DNA of 14,144 nt, taken from NCBI GenBank assembly GCA_903899145.1, contig CAIUHY010000084.1, positions 1 through 14,144 on the forward strand. Reading direction: 5' to 3'. Shown one piece after another: positions 13,863 to 14,144 of the stretch. Both the position numbers and the translations under genes were made by a program. The stretch comes from an uncultured Actinomycetes bacterium (GTDB lineage: Bacteria; Actinomycetota; Actinomycetes; Nanopelagicales; Nanopelagicaceae). Position 1 is the first letter of the stretch; each line of letters starts with the position of its first letter. Under the pieces are notes generated by a model that saw only the letters and a list, made by a program, of their open reading frames with translations, made no database searches and was not told where the DNA came from.

Positions 13863-14144
13863 ATGAGCAACGGTTTAGCACTTCTTTCAATCTTCGTTCT
13901 TTCAGTCTTTATTGGCTTTGAGGTTGTTTCAAAGGTCTCAACCACTCTTCACACGCCCCTGATGTCAGGTGCAAACGCTATTCACGGAATTATCTTGGTC
14001 GGCGCAATTACCGTGGCAGATCGGGCAGCAAATAACCTTCAACTTATTTTGGCAATAATCGCCGTTGTACTTGCCACTATCAATATGGTCGGCGGCTTTG
14101 TTGTTACCGATCGCATGCTTGAGATGTTTAAAGGCAAGCCTCGC
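13863..14144 (+). CDS. pntAB: NAD(P) transhydrogenase subunit alpha, part 2 (membrane), cut by window edge
   Basis: Membrane chain carrying the alpha-side helices of the transhydrogenase proton channel. The 94 visible residues are nearly the whole expected protein of about 100. They show a first helix (LALLSIFVLSVFIGFEVVS), the hallmark TTLHTPLMSGANAIHGIILV at 27-46, and further hydrophobic helices at about 43-52 and 60-82. No stop is reached before the right edge. GGGAGAG about 5 bases before the ATG is a good ribosome site, and the gene starts 10 bases after the part 1 stop, so they form one operon. The beta subunit (pntB) should follow outside the window. Confidence 0.95.
   Translation, partial: MSNGLALLSIFVLSVFIGFEVVSKVSTTLHTPLMSGANAIHGIILVGAITVADRAANNLQLILAIIAVVLATINMVGGFVVTDRMLEMFKGKPR

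Overview
The window looks like a piece of a small, moderate-G+C actinobacterial chromosome. The gene content supports this: an actinobacterial clpS followed by a DUF2017 gene, a DUF3039 gene, murI-rph-rdgB in the order seen in mycobacteria, a three-subunit pnt transhydrogenase locus, and many start codons that appear leaderless. By eye the base composition is well below that of typical soil Actinobacteria, and the genes are tightly packed with overlapping starts and stops. Freshwater acI-type lineages (Nanopelagicales) would fit, but that placement is inference.

Layout, left to right. The 5' two-thirds or so of argS runs off the left edge on the minus strand (1-834). A 565-base gene-poor stretch follows; it holds a possible 29-codon membrane peptide and a strongly hairpin-rich block at about 1135-1375, and ends at tRNA-Leu(UAG) (1400-1483). 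Next come a coiled-coil protein with a lysine-rich tail and an OafA-type acyltransferase, overlapping by one base, which end at a bidirectional terminator (4189-4221).

From there to 11692 everything is on the minus strand. Read in transcription order it is: DUF3039, secreted GH18 hydrolase, clpS, DUF2017 gene (tightly coupled or overlapping); an LPXTG surface protein with its own class D sortase; murI, rph, rdgB; and a membrane protein with a histone-H1-like cytoplasmic tail and an outer FnIII-like domain. The clpS-DUF2017 ... murI-rph-rdgB backbone is the conserved actinobacterial housekeeping order. The LPXTG/sortase pair sits inside it like a cassette. On the plus strand, argF diverges from DUF3039 and is followed by pntA part 1 and the start of pntA part 2.

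How the parts relate. Many products concern the envelope: MurI makes D-glutamate for peptidoglycan, the GH18 enzyme may trim wall or chitin-like polymers, the sortase anchors the LPTTG protein, the acyltransferase modifies an envelope glycan or lipid, and the lysine-rich protein spans the membrane. Others are RNA, nucleotide and protein quality control (rph, rdgB, clpS) or core metabolism (argS, argF, pntA). Genes heading transcription units (argF, pntA, murI, DUF3039) have a TANNNT -10 box 6-7 bases before the start codon and no ribosome binding site, whereas internal genes use Shine-Dalgarno sequences or stop/start overlap. I found no CRISPR array, insertion sequence, prophage or obvious defence system. 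The most unusual items are the membrane-anchored histone-like protein, the structured block before tRNA-Leu, and the single-substrate sortase cassette.
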